A stretch of 38,805 nt of DNA from Chloroflexota bacterium (lineage in GTDB: Bacteria > Chloroflexota > Dehalococcoidia > Bin125): NCBI GenBank assembly GCA_026707335.1, contig JAPOXB010000054.1:1-38805 (forward strand), given 5' to 3'. Made by a program: the position numbers and the translations under genes. Each line of letters starts with the position of its first letter. Positions within the stretch are counted from its first letter, which is position 1. Below the pieces are notes generated by a model. It was given only the letters and a program-made list of their open reading frames with translations. It did not search any database and was not told the DNA's origin. Shown piece by piece: positions 18,121 through 25,957 of this stretch.

Positions 18121-19063
18121 CGCTGTGCACCTCCGACGGCCGCAGCGGCTGCCCGCCCATGGTCGTGCCCGCGAGGGCGTTTGTCACGCGTGAGAACTGC
18201 GGCGCGATGATGCCGCCCAGCAGGCAGCGGCCCCCGGGCCGCACGCCGGCGAGCAGCGCCGGCAGGACCCGCACGATCACGCCGGCCCTGATGTTCGCCA
18301 CGACCACATCGTACGGCGCGCCGCCGATCGGTGGGGCGTCGGCCTGGGCCACGGTCACGCCGTCGAGGCCGTTCAGCGCGACGTTGCGCCGCGCCGCGGC
18401 CACCGCTTGCGGATCGAGGTCGAGCGCCAGCACCGCGGTCGCGCCCAGCCGGGCGGCGGCGCAGGCCAGCACGCCCGACCCCGTCCCGAAGTCGAGCACC
18501 CGGTCGCCCGGACGGACGGTCCGCTCCAGCGCGGCCAGGGCCATCCGCGTCGTGGGATGGTCGCCCGTCCCGAAGGCCAGCCCCGGCTCCAGGTCGACGA
18601 CGACCTCGCCCGCCCGCGGCGTCTCGGCGCTGGGCCGCGGTCGCAGCAGCAGCCGGCCGATGCGCAGCGGCCGCAGATGGCGATGGAAGGCCGTCTCCCA
18701 CTGCGAGCGTCGCAGCGCCTCGAACCGCAGCCGGTCGGCGTCCGCGCCGCGCCCGGCGTCCCGCAGCAGCCGCCGCAGCCGCGCCAGCGCGTCGTCGAAC
18801 CGCGCTGCTGCCACATAGCACCGCACCGACGGCTGCGTCGCGGCGGGCGGCCCGTCCGGTGGCGGCGCGACCGGCGCCACGTCCGCCGGCTGCCGGACCG
18901 GCCACTCGACGACGACTCCCGCCGGGGTCACCCGCTCGAACAGGGCCGCCACCGGCTCCACCTCGCCGGCGGGCACGGCCAGCGAGATCCGCCACCACGC
19001 CTCCTCTGCGACGGGGGAGACGGGCGCGCCGCCGGCGTCGCCGGGGTCAGGCGCCGAACGCAT
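18068..19063 (-). CDS. prmA: Ribosomal protein L11 methyltransferase
   Basis: This 331-aa SAM-dependent methyltransferase is predicted to trimethylate ribosomal protein L11. The C-terminal half has FGTGDHPTTRMAL (PrmA pattern GTGxHxTT), SAM motif LDFGTGSGVLACAAARLGA, acidic loop LALDLDPQAV, and VVANIRAGVIVRVLP in place of the family NI(L)xxPL. The N-terminal L11-recognition domain is more divergent and carries a Pro-rich insertion. The ATG at 19063, overlapping dnaJ by 17 nt, was preferred; a start at 19123 would add 20 residues from within dnaJ. The Shine-Dalgarno is poor, so coupling to dnaJ translation is likely. Confidence 0.85.
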   Translation of the reverse strand: MRSAPDPGDAGGAPVSPVAEEAWWRISLAVPAGEVEPVAALFERVTPAGVVVEWPVRQPADVAPVAPPPDGPPAATQPSVRCYVAAARFDDALARLRRLLRDAGRGADADRLRFEALRRSQWETAFHRHLRPLRIGRLLLRPRPSAETPRAGEVVVDLEPGLAFGTGDHPTTRMALAALERTVRPGDRVLDFGTGSGVLACAAARLGATAVLALDLDPQAVAAARRNVALNGLDGVTVAQADAPPIGGAPYDVVVANIRAGVIVRVLPALLAGVRPGGRCLLGGIIAPQFSRVTNALAGTTMGGQPLRPSEVHSDGEWRGLEVIRPAGLRG

Positions 19064-20162
19064 CCTTGATTCGCGAGAAGAAGCCGCGGCCGTTGCTCCG
19101 CGTGGCCTCGTCGAGCACGCCATCGAGTTGCTCGAAGAGGTCGCGCTGGGCGGCGCTCAGCTTCGTCGGCACCTGCACATCGACGCCGACCAGCAGGTCG
19201 CCGCGCGAGCGGCCGCGCAGGTGCGGCACGCCGCGCTTGCGGATGCGGAAGACGGACCCAGCCTGCGTGCCGGCGGGGATCTCCAGCTCCTCCGCGGGGT
19301 CATCGAGGGTAGGCACCTCGACCGCCGTGCCCAGCGCGGCCTGGGCCACCGTGATCGGCATCGTCACGCGCAGGTCGTCGCCGTCGCGCTCGAAGAGGTC
19401 GTGCGGCCGGACGCGGAAGTCGACGTAGAGGTTGCCGCGCGGACCGCCGCGCTGTCCCGCGTCGCCCTCGCCGCTGAGCCGCATCTGGGAGCCGTTATCG
19501 ACGCCGCCCGGCACCTTGACCTGCAGCCGCCGGTTGCGGCGCTCGCGCCCCAGCCCGCCGCAGTTGCCGCAGGGGTGCGTCACGATCGACCCCTCGCCGG
19601 CGCAGCGATCGCAGGCGGAGACGTTGACGAACTGGCCGAAGACGCTGCGCTGGACGCGGCGCACCTCGCCGCTGCCCTGGCACTGCGGGCAGGCCTCGGG
19701 CGGCTGGCCGGGCTCGTGGCCGGCGCCGCCGCAGACCGTGCAGTCCTCCAACCGGCTGACGCGGATCTCCTTCTCGACGCCGAAGACGGCCTCCTCGAAC
19801 TTGAGCTCCTGGCGCAGGCGCAGATCGTCGCCGCGGATGGGGCCGCGCGACGCGCCGCGGCCGCCGAAGAACGCATCGAAGATGTCGCCGAAGCCGCCGA
19901 AGTCGAACCCCTCGAAGCCGCGCGACGGGCCGAAGTCGGCGTTCGGCCCGTACTGGTCGTAGCGCGCCCGCTTCTCGGGGTCAGAGAGGATCTCGTAGGC
20001 CTCGCCGACCTCCTTGAAGCGCTCGGTCGCGTCGGCCGCCTTGTTGCGGTCGGGGTGGTACTGCATCGCCAGCTTGCGGAAGGCGCCCTTGATCTCCTCC
20101 GCCGTGGCGGAGCGATCGACGCCGAGCACTTCGTAGAAGTCGCGCTTGCTGGCGGCGGCCAT
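19047..20162 (-). CDS. dnaJ: Chaperone DnaJ (Hsp40)
   Basis: This is a full-length type I DnaJ (371 aa), co-chaperone of DnaK. It has a J domain with HPD (YHPDRNK, about residue 35) and a short Gly/Phe-rich region (GFEGFDFGGFGDIFDAFFGG). All four CxxCxGxG-type zinc repeats are present (CTVCGGAG, CPQCQGSG, CDRCAGEG, CGNCGGLG), followed by two C-terminal substrate-binding domains. The ATG at 20162 gives the usual MAAASKRDFYEVLGV start. No Shine-Dalgarno is seen, but a -10-like TACGAT lies 8 nt before the ATG. It lies downstream of dnaK and overlaps prmA. Confidence 0.96.
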   Translation of the reverse strand: MAAASKRDFYEVLGVDRSATAEEIKGAFRKLAMQYHPDRNKAADATERFKEVGEAYEILSDPEKRARYDQYGPNADFGPSRGFEGFDFGGFGDIFDAFFGGRGASRGPIRGDDLRLRQELKFEEAVFGVEKEIRVSRLEDCTVCGGAGHEPGQPPEACPQCQGSGEVRRVQRSVFGQFVNVSACDRCAGEGSIVTHPCGNCGGLGRERRNRRLQVKVPGGVDNGSQMRLSGEGDAGQRGGPRGNLYVDFRVRPHDLFERDGDDLRVTMPITVAQAALGTAVEVPTLDDPAEELEIPAGTQAGSVFRIRKRGVPHLRGRSRGDLLVGVDVQVPTKLSAAQRDLFEQLDGVLDEATRSNGRGFFSRIKDAFGA

Positions 20163-20170
20163 GATTCGCA

Positions 20171-20176
20171 ATCGTA
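20171..20176 (-). promoter_or_regulatory. Candidate internal -10 for leaderless dnaJ transcription
   Basis: On the minus strand TACGAT ends 8 nt before the dnaJ ATG, a spacing that would start the transcript at or next to the ATG. It sits in the 71-nt gap between dnaK and dnaJ. No -35 is visible. Confidence 0.3.
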
Positions 20177-20233
20177 GCGGAGCGGCGCGAGCGGGCCCCG
20201 CCGCCGCTCAGCCGATCCGCGGCCCGGCGGTCG

Positions 20234-22171
20234 CTAGACCTCCCGGAACTCGCCCTCGACGGTGCCGGCCTCCTCGCCGGCCCCGTCGGCGCCGTCGGTA
20301 CCGTCGGGTCCGGCCGACTGCCCGTCGGCGCCCGGAACGCCCTCCTCACCGGGAGGCGGCGCGCTGCTGGCGTAGATCTTCTCGCCCACCTTCATCAGGG
20401 CCGCGTTCAGCTCGTCGAGCGCCGTGCGGATGGCGTCGGCGTCGGGCGTCTCCGCCGCCAGCGCCTCGCGCACGGCGGCGATCTTCGCCTCGACCTCGCC
20501 CTTCAACTCGTCGTCGATCTTGTCCTCTTGCTCGGCCAGCATCTTCTCGGCGCGATAGGCCGACGAATCGGCGATGTTGATCAGCTCGACGCTCTCGCGG
20601 CGCGCCTTGTCCTCCTCGGCGTGCAGCTCGGCGTCGCGCCGCATCTGCTCGACTTCCTCCTCCGCCAGGCCGGAGGCCGCCTGGATGGTGATCTTCTGCT
20701 CCTTGCCCGTGCCCTTATCGACCGCGGCGACGTTGAGAATGCCGTTGGCGTCGATGTCGAAGGTGACCTCGATCTGCGGCATGCCGCGCGGCGCGGGCAG
20801 GATGCCGTCGAGCACGAACTTGCCCAGCGACTTGTTGTCGGCGGCCATCTCGCGCTCGCCCTGCAGGACGTGGATCTCGACCTGCGGCTGGTTGTCGGCG
20901 GCGGTCGAGAAGACCTGGCCCTTGCTGGTCGGGATCGTGGAGTTGCGCTCGATCAGGGATGTGCGCACGCCGCCCAGCGTCTCGATGCCCAGCGTCAGCG
21001 GCGTCACGTCGAGGAGCAGGACGTCCTTCACGTCGCCCTTGAGCACGCCGGCCTGGATGGCGGCGCCGATCGCGACCACCTCGTCGGGGTTGACCGATCG
21101 GTTCGGCTCGCGGCCGAAGAACTCCTGCACCTTGGCCTGCACGAGCGGCATCCGCGTCTGGCCGCCCACCAGCACGACCTCGTGCACCTGCGCGGCCGAG
21201 ACGCCCGCGTCGGCCAGGGCGGCCTTGCAGGGCCCCAGCGTCGACTCCACCAGGTCCTCCGTGAGCTGCTCGAGCTTGGCCCGCGAGAGGGGGATGTTGA
21301 AGTGCTTGGGGCCGCTGGCGTCGGCCGTGATGTAGGGGAGGTTGACCTCGGTGGTCTGCGTGCTGGAGAGCTCGATCTTGGCCCGCTCGGCGGCCTCCTT
21401 GAGCCGCTGCAGGGCCATCCGGTCCTCGCGCAGGTCGATGCCCTGCTCCTTGCGGAACTCGTCCACCAGGAAGTCGATCACGCGCTGGTCGAAGTCGTCG
21501 CCGCCCAGGTTCGTGTTGCCGTTGGTCGATTTGACCTGGAAGGTGCCCTCGCCGATCTCCAGGATCGAGATGTCGAAGGTGCCGCCGCCCAGGTCGTAGA
21601 CGGCGATGACCTGCTCGTCCGTCTTCTCCAGGCCGTAGGACAGCGCCGCCGCCGTCGGCTCGTTGACGATGCGCAGCACGTTGAGCCCGGCGATCTTGCC
21701 GGCGTCCTTGGTGGCGTTGCGCTGGCTGTCGTCGAAGTAGGCGGGGACGGTGATCACCGCCTCCGTCACGCTCTCGCCCAGGTAGGCCTCGGCGTCGGCC
21801 TTCAGCTTCTGCAGGATCATCGCCGCGATCTCGGGCGGGCCGTAGGCCTTGCCGCTCATCTTCACCCAGGCGTCGCCGTTGTCGGCATTCGCGATCTCGA
21901 AGGGCAGCAGCTTCGCCGCCGCGCGCACGATGGAGTCGTCGTAGCGCCGCCCCATCAGCCGCTTGACGCTGAAGATCGTGTTGTCCGGGTTGGTGATCGC
22001 CTGGCGCTTGGCGACGGTGCCCACGACGCGCTCGTCGTCCTTGCTCATCGCCACCATCGAGGGCGTCGTGCGGTTGCCCTCCTGGTTGGGGATCACGATC
22101 GGCTCGCCGCCCTCCATGACGGCGACGACCGAGTTGGTCGTGCCCAGATCGATACCGATGACGTTCGCCAT
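20234..22171 (-). CDS. dnaK: Chaperone DnaK (Hsp70)
   Basis: This 645-aa Hsp70 has IGIDLGTTNSVVAV at the N-terminus, phosphate-binding VYDLGGGTFDISIL and the ATPase signature VVLVGGQTRMPLVQ. The linker and substrate-binding domain contain LLLDVTPLTLGIETLGG. A helical lid and a Gly/Asp-rich tail complete the chain. Unlike proteobacterial DnaK, it lacks the longer loop in the N-terminal quadrant, which fits Gram-positive and Chloroflexota types. The ATG at 22171 has AAGGAAGG about 7 nt upstream. It lies 45 nt after grpE in the HrcA-controlled operon. Confidence 0.98.
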   Translation of the reverse strand: MANVIGIDLGTTNSVVAVMEGGEPIVIPNQEGNRTTPSMVAMSKDDERVVGTVAKRQAITNPDNTIFSVKRLMGRRYDDSIVRAAAKLLPFEIANADNGDAWVKMSGKAYGPPEIAAMILQKLKADAEAYLGESVTEAVITVPAYFDDSQRNATKDAGKIAGLNVLRIVNEPTAAALSYGLEKTDEQVIAVYDLGGGTFDISILEIGEGTFQVKSTNGNTNLGGDDFDQRVIDFLVDEFRKEQGIDLREDRMALQRLKEAAERAKIELSSTQTTEVNLPYITADASGPKHFNIPLSRAKLEQLTEDLVESTLGPCKAALADAGVSAAQVHEVVLVGGQTRMPLVQAKVQEFFGREPNRSVNPDEVVAIGAAIQAGVLKGDVKDVLLLDVTPLTLGIETLGGVRTSLIERNSTIPTSKGQVFSTAADNQPQVEIHVLQGEREMAADNKSLGKFVLDGILPAPRGMPQIEVTFDIDANGILNVAAVDKGTGKEQKITIQAASGLAEEEVEQMRRDAELHAEEDKARRESVELINIADSSAYRAEKMLAEQEDKIDDELKGEVEAKIAAVREALAAETPDADAIRTALDELNAALMKVGEKIYASSAPPPGEEGVPGADGQSAGPDGTDGADGAGEEAGTVEGEFREV

Positions 22172-22216
22172 GAGTCTGCCTTCCTTGCCGGCCGGGCCGT
22201 CTCGCCCGCCGGAGAT

Positions 22217-22816
22217 TTACTCGCCGTCGCTGTTCTCGTTCTCGTCCGCGTCGCCGTGCCCCACGACCACCAGCGCCGGCCGCAGCACGCGCGTGCCCAG
22301 CAGGTATCCCTTGCGCACCTGCTCCAAGACTTCGTTGTCGGGGCCGGGGGCGCGGCCCACCGCCTCGTGGTACTGCGGGTCGAAGGGCTGGCCGGCCGCC
22401 GCGATCGGCTGCACCCCCAGGCGCTCCAGCACCTGCACGAGGTCCTTGCGGATCAGGGCGATGCCCTCCGCCCAGGCGCCGGGATCCTCTTCGCGGTTCG
22501 CCTCGAACGCGCGATCGAAGTTGTCCACCACCGGCAGCAGCGACAGCAGCAGCCCGGCGGTGGCCTGCGCCGCCCGCTCATCGACCTCGCCGGCGCTGCG
22601 CCGCTTGAGGTTCTCGTAGTCGGCGCGCGCCCGCTTCCAGGCGGCCAGATGCTGCTCCGACTCCGCCCGCAGGCGCTCGACATCCAGCAGCGCCGCCTCC
22701 AACGTGGCGGCCGGCTGGGCGTCGGCGTCCTCGGGCGGCGCGCCGGGGTCCGCGCCGTCCGATCGCGCGTCGGGCGGCTGGGGCCCGGCGGGCCCCTCTG
22801 CATCCGTGGTCGTCAT
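22217..22816 (-). CDS. grpE: Nucleotide exchange factor GrpE
   Basis: This 199-aa GrpE releases ADP from DnaK. An acidic, Pro-rich N-terminus (about 40 residues) leads to the long coiled coil (LEAALLDVERLRAESEQHLA...RARADYENLKRR). The beta-wing domain has LPVVDNFDRAFE, GVQPIAAAGQPFDPQYHEAV and VRKGYLLGTRVLRPALVVV. The ATG at 22816 overlaps the hrcA stop as ATGA, and this start matches the family length. Confidence 0.95.
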   Translation of the reverse strand: MTTTDAEGPAGPQPPDARSDGADPGAPPEDADAQPAATLEAALLDVERLRAESEQHLAAWKRARADYENLKRRSAGEVDERAAQATAGLLLSLLPVVDNFDRAFEANREEDPGAWAEGIALIRKDLVQVLERLGVQPIAAAGQPFDPQYHEAVGRAPGPDNEVLEQVRKGYLLGTRVLRPALVVVGHGDADENENSDGE

Positions 22817-23835
22817 CCGTAAACCCGGTCCATCATCTCTTCGAGCAGCCCGCTCAGGTAGCGCACCGTCGCGACGCCGCGGCCGTAGCGCATCCGCGTG
22901 GGCCCGACGAGCGCGACGTAGCCCGACATGTCGGCCTGGTCGCCGTACGGCGCGACGACCACCGAGCACTGGTGGAGTTCGTCGGCCGGGTTCTCGTCGC
23001 CGATCATCACGCTGACCCCGGCGCCGCCCAGCGACTCCGGGGGCACGACGCGGTCCGTCGCGCGCTGGTCCACCAGCGACACGATGTCGAGCATGCCGCG
23101 GTGGTCGCGCTGGAATTCGGGCTGGCCCAGCATGCCGGCCACGCCCTCCACCCGGACGGCCGCCTCCCGCGCCGACTCCTCGTTGAGGATGCCGGTCAGG
23201 GTCTCGATCATGCGCTGCTCGGTCACGTCGTCCGCCGACGGGTCGCGGCGCAGCTCCGTCACCGTGCGGCCCGACACCCGCTCGTTGAGGCGCGCCGCCA
23301 GCACGCTCAATTCGGCCTGCTCGAACGGGCTGTCGAGGGGCACGAGCTGCTTCAGCACGCGCGCCTCCCGCAGCACGACGACCAGCAGCGCGAGGATCTC
23401 GTTGAGGCCGATCAGTTCCAGGTGCTTGACCTGCAGCTCGCGCGAGCGCGGCGGCGAGACCAGGGCCAGCAGCCCCAGCGATCGCGCCAGCAGCCCGGCG
23501 GCCAGATCCGCCCACTCGTCGAGCTCGGGCGCGGCCTGGAAGAACTGATGGCGGATGGTCGCCTTCTCGTCGCCGGGCAGGTCGGCCTGCCCCATCAACG
23601 ACTCCACGTACATCCGGTAGCCCCGGTCCGAGGGCACCCGCCCGGCGGAGGTGTGCGGCTGCTCGAGCAGCCCCTCCTCCTCGAGCGCCTGCATCTCGTG
23701 GCGGATCGTGGCGGGGGAGGCGGGCACGCCGTACTTGTCGTGGATGGTGCGCGAGCCCACGGGCGCGGCCGTCTCCACGTACTCGCGCACGATGATTCGC
23801 AGGATGCCGGCGCGTCGATCGGTGACCGCAGCCAT
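22813..23835 (-). CDS. hrcA: Heat-inducible transcription repressor HrcA
   Basis: This 340-aa HrcA binds CIRCE operators and represses chaperone genes when unfolded protein load is low. It has a winged-helix N-terminus (RRAGILRIIVREYVETAAPVGSRTI...PATIRHEMQALEEEGLL), the HTSAGRVPSDRGYRMYV block and the C-terminal HrcA effector domain. The ATG at 23835 has GGAGAGG about 4 nt upstream. A perfect CIRCE lies directly before it, so it is autoregulated. It is the first gene of the operon. Confidence 0.97.
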   Translation of the reverse strand: MAAVTDRRAGILRIIVREYVETAAPVGSRTIHDKYGVPASPATIRHEMQALEEEGLLEQPHTSAGRVPSDRGYRMYVESLMGQADLPGDEKATIRHQFFQAAPELDEWADLAAGLLARSLGLLALVSPPRSRELQVKHLELIGLNEILALLVVVLREARVLKQLVPLDSPFEQAELSVLAARLNERVSGRTVTELRRDPSADDVTEQRMIETLTGILNEESAREAAVRVEGVAGMLGQPEFQRDHRGMLDIVSLVDQRATDRVVPPESLGGAGVSVMIGDENPADELHQCSVVVAPYGDQADMSGYVALVGPTRMRYGRGVATVRYLSGLLEEMMDRVYG

Positions 23836-23851
23836 CGGGCCTCTCCATCCG

Positions 23852-23878
23852 TTAGCACTCTCGACATGAGAGTGCTAA
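23852..23878. promoter_or_regulatory. CIRCE operator
   Basis: TTAGCACTC (23852-23860), 9-nt spacer, GAGTGCTAA (23870-23878): both arms match the CIRCE consensus exactly. It lies between the hrcA promoter and its Shine-Dalgarno, the position expected for HrcA repression of the whole operon. Confidence 0.98.
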
Positions 23879-23890
23879 CTTCGCAATAGA

Positions 23891-23920
23891 AGGCTAGCAG
23901 CGCCCCGCCCAGGAGGTCAA
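23891..23920 (-). promoter_or_regulatory. Housekeeping-type promoter of the hrcA operon
   Basis: On the minus strand, -35 TTGACC (23915-23920), an 18-nt spacer and -10 TAGCCT (23891-23896, preceded by TGC) are present. Transcription would begin about 7 nt later, just before CIRCE. Confidence 0.75.
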
Positions 23921-24015
23921 TCGAACGTGTCAGAACGTGGAGATCCGGCCGCCGCGGCCCCCTCTGACGACTGCGCCGCTTGGCCGTCGCGCGCCGGGAC
24001 GGCACACTGCTAGAC

Positions 24016-25221
24016 ATGCCGGACGAACCCCGCCGCGTCGTGATCACGGGCGTCGGCGCGATCAGCGCCGCCGGCCACGACCCGCCCGCCGTCTGGGAGG
24101 CGCTGCTGACGGGCAAGCCGGCGCTCACGCCGCTCCCCGGCGACGCCTTGGATCGCCCCGCCGTCGCGGCACGGATCGCACACTACGACGGCCCGGCCGG
24201 CGTCCCGGCCGACTTCACCGCCCGGCTCAGCCGCGCCTCGCAGTTCGCCCTCGACGCCTCCATCCAGGCCGTCGCCGACGCCCGCATCGGCTTCAACGCC
24301 GAGAACGCCTACGCGGTCGCCTCGCTCATCGGCTCCGCGCACGGGCCCGACCCCGCCGGTCCGCCCGCGCCCCTGTTCAGCGCCGGGCTGGCGGGCGCGA
24401 GCACGGGCCTGAACATCGCCGGGCCCAGCTACGCGATCGACGCCGGCGCGGCCTCCGGCTTGGTCGCGATCCATCAGGCGGCGGAGATGGTGCGCAGCGG
24501 CAGCGTGCGGGCGGCCCTGGCGGGCGGCGCCGACGCCCCCCTGCGGCCGGAGGTGCTGGCCGCCTACGAGGCCCGCGGCCTGCTCTCGTCGCAGGCGACC
24601 GCCACCGCCCAGCGCCCCTTCGACCTCCTGCGCGACGGCATGGTCCTGGGCGAAGGCGCGGCCGTGCTGCTGCTGGAGGACCGGGAGTTGGCCGTGATGC
24701 GCGGCGCCCACATCTACGGCGAGCTGATCGGCGGCGCCGTGACGGCCGGGCCGGCCGCCGACGGGGCGCCCCCCACCGACGTCGACATCGCCCGCCAGGC
24801 CGTCGGCCGCGCCCTGCGCGAGTCCGGCCACAGCCCGGGCGAGATCGACATGGTGTTCACGGCCGGCGCGGCCACCAAGGCCGGCGACGCCCGGGAAACC
24901 GACATCCTGGAGCGCTCCTTCGGGTCGCGCATCCTCGATATGTACGTGACCGCCACGACGCCGGTACTGGGCTACACCGTGGGGGCGAGCGGCGCCCTGG
25001 CGGCCGTCGCGGCGCTCTTCGCGCTGGCCGAGCAGATGGTGCCGCCGCATCCCGTCTACGCTGAGGCGGACCCGGACTGCGCCCTCGACATCACCGTCCG
25101 CGCGCAGCGGGACCACCTGCACGCGGCCCTCGTGAGCGCCTACGGATCGGCCGGGCAGAACGCTGCGCTGCTGATCGGCGCGCACCGGGCCGAGCCCGGC
25201 GACGAACTGCCGATGGCCTAG
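24016..25221 (+). CDS. Beta-ketoacyl-synthase-fold protein without catalytic residues
   Basis: This 401-aa protein has the KAS II (FabF) fold from end to end: RRVVITGVGAISAAGHD, SYAIDAGAASGLVAI, RPFDLLRDGMVLGEGAAVLLLE and a C-terminal SAYGSAGQNAALL. The active site is gone. By alignment to FabF, Ala145 stands at the nucleophilic Cys (DAGAASG for DTACASG), Ala283 at the first His (TAGAATKAGD for NAHGTSTPAGD), Thr315 at the Lys and Tyr320 at the second His (LGYTVGASG for TGHLLGAAG). It cannot condense acyl chains by the known mechanism. A chain-length-factor-like or scaffold role is possible. The ATG at 24016 fits the family start and has no Shine-Dalgarno. It lies 24 nt before an MBL-fold gene. 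Confidence 0.82.
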   Translation: MPDEPRRVVITGVGAISAAGHDPPAVWEALLTGKPALTPLPGDALDRPAVAARIAHYDGPAGVPADFTARLSRASQFALDASIQAVADARIGFNAENAYAVASLIGSAHGPDPAGPPAPLFSAGLAGASTGLNIAGPSYAIDAGAASGLVAIHQAAEMVRSGSVRAALAGGADAPLRPEVLAAYEARGLLSSQATATAQRPFDLLRDGMVLGEGAAVLLLEDRELAVMRGAHIYGELIGGAVTAGPAADGAPPTDVDIARQAVGRALRESGHSPGEIDMVFTAGAATKAGDARETDILERSFGSRILDMYVTATTPVLGYTVGASGALAAVAALFALAEQMVPPHPVYAEADPDCALDITVRAQRDHLHAALVSAYGSAGQNAALLIGAHRAEPGDELPMA

Positions 25222-25245
25222 CCGGCCGGCGGAGGGACGAGCGCC

Positions 25246-25911
25246 ATGGACATCGCCTGGATCGGCCACGCGGCGTTCCGTCTGCGCGGACGCGAGGCCG
25301 CCGTCGTGCTGGACCCCTGCCCCTCGAGCACCGGCTTCCGGCTGGGCCGCCCGCAGGCCGACATCGTCACGATCTCCAACCCGGCCCCCGAACACGGCTG
25401 GGACCAGGGCGTCGGCGGCGAGCCGGTTCGCCTCGACGCGCCGGGCGAGTACGAGATCCACAACGTGCTCATCACCGGCGTCGTCACGAACGACCACGCG
25501 GCGGCCGCGGCGGACGATGATGAGGCGCCGGTGCGCAACGTCGCCTTCGTCGTCACGATCGACGACGTCATCGTCGCGCACCTGGGCGACCTGCGCGGGG
25601 AGCCCTCGCCGCGGGCGATGGAGGAGTTGAGCCGGGCCGACGTGCTGCTCGTGCCGGTGGGCGGCAACGGCCGCCTCGACGCGAAGGCCGCCGTCAAGGT
25701 GGCCGGCGCGATCGACCCCCGCCTCGTCATCCCGATGCTGCACAAGGTGGGCCCCGAGACGGCGTCGCTGGACACCGTCGACAAGTTCCTCAGCGCGATG
25801 GGCCTGAGCGCGGAGGGCGGCGGCGCCCCGCTCGACAACCACATCAACGTGACGCGGGGCGGCCTGGGCGAGCACACGGCCGTGCAGGTACTCGCCCCGC
25901 GGGGCGACTGA
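25246..25911 (+). CDS. MBL-fold (UlaG-like) protein with degenerate metal motif
   Basis: This 221-aa metallo-beta-lactamase-fold protein is of the UlaG-like group: MDIAWIGHAAFRLRG, LDAPGEYEIHNVLITGV, AHLGDLRG and LLVPVGG. The metal-binding HxHxDH motif that should follow ADIVTIS is NPAPEH. Asn45, Ala47 and Glu49 replace His, His and Asp, and only His50 is left. The later family PMHYK appears as PMLHK. Hydrolase activity is doubtful. GGAGGGA lies 8 nt before the ATG. It probably shares a transcript with the degenerate KAS gene. Confidence 0.8.
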   Translation: MDIAWIGHAAFRLRGREAAVVLDPCPSSTGFRLGRPQADIVTISNPAPEHGWDQGVGGEPVRLDAPGEYEIHNVLITGVVTNDHAAAAADDDEAPVRNVAFVVTIDDVIVAHLGDLRGEPSPRAMEELSRADVLLVPVGGNGRLDAKAAVKVAGAIDPRLVIPMLHKVGPETASLDTVDKFLSAMGLSAEGGGAPLDNHINVTRGGLGEHTAVQVLAPRGD

Positions 25912-25940
25912 GCGAGCCGGGGAATACCGGGGAGGAGCCG

Positions 25941-25957
25941 CGACGCCCTAGGCGTCG
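25941..25957 (-). terminator. Hairpin over the rho stop codon
   Basis: CGACGCC (25941-25947), loop CTA (25948-25950), GGCGTCG (25951-25957): a perfect 7-bp stem whose loop is exactly the rho stop codon. It lies in the 36-nt gap before the convergent MBL gene and could act as a terminator. There is no T-tract. Confidence 0.4.

Noticed and set aside
20528..22822. Plus-strand frame of over 700 codons opposite dnaK and grpE
   Set aside because: Antisense shadow of dnaK; Val/Leu/His/Arg-rich without motifs.
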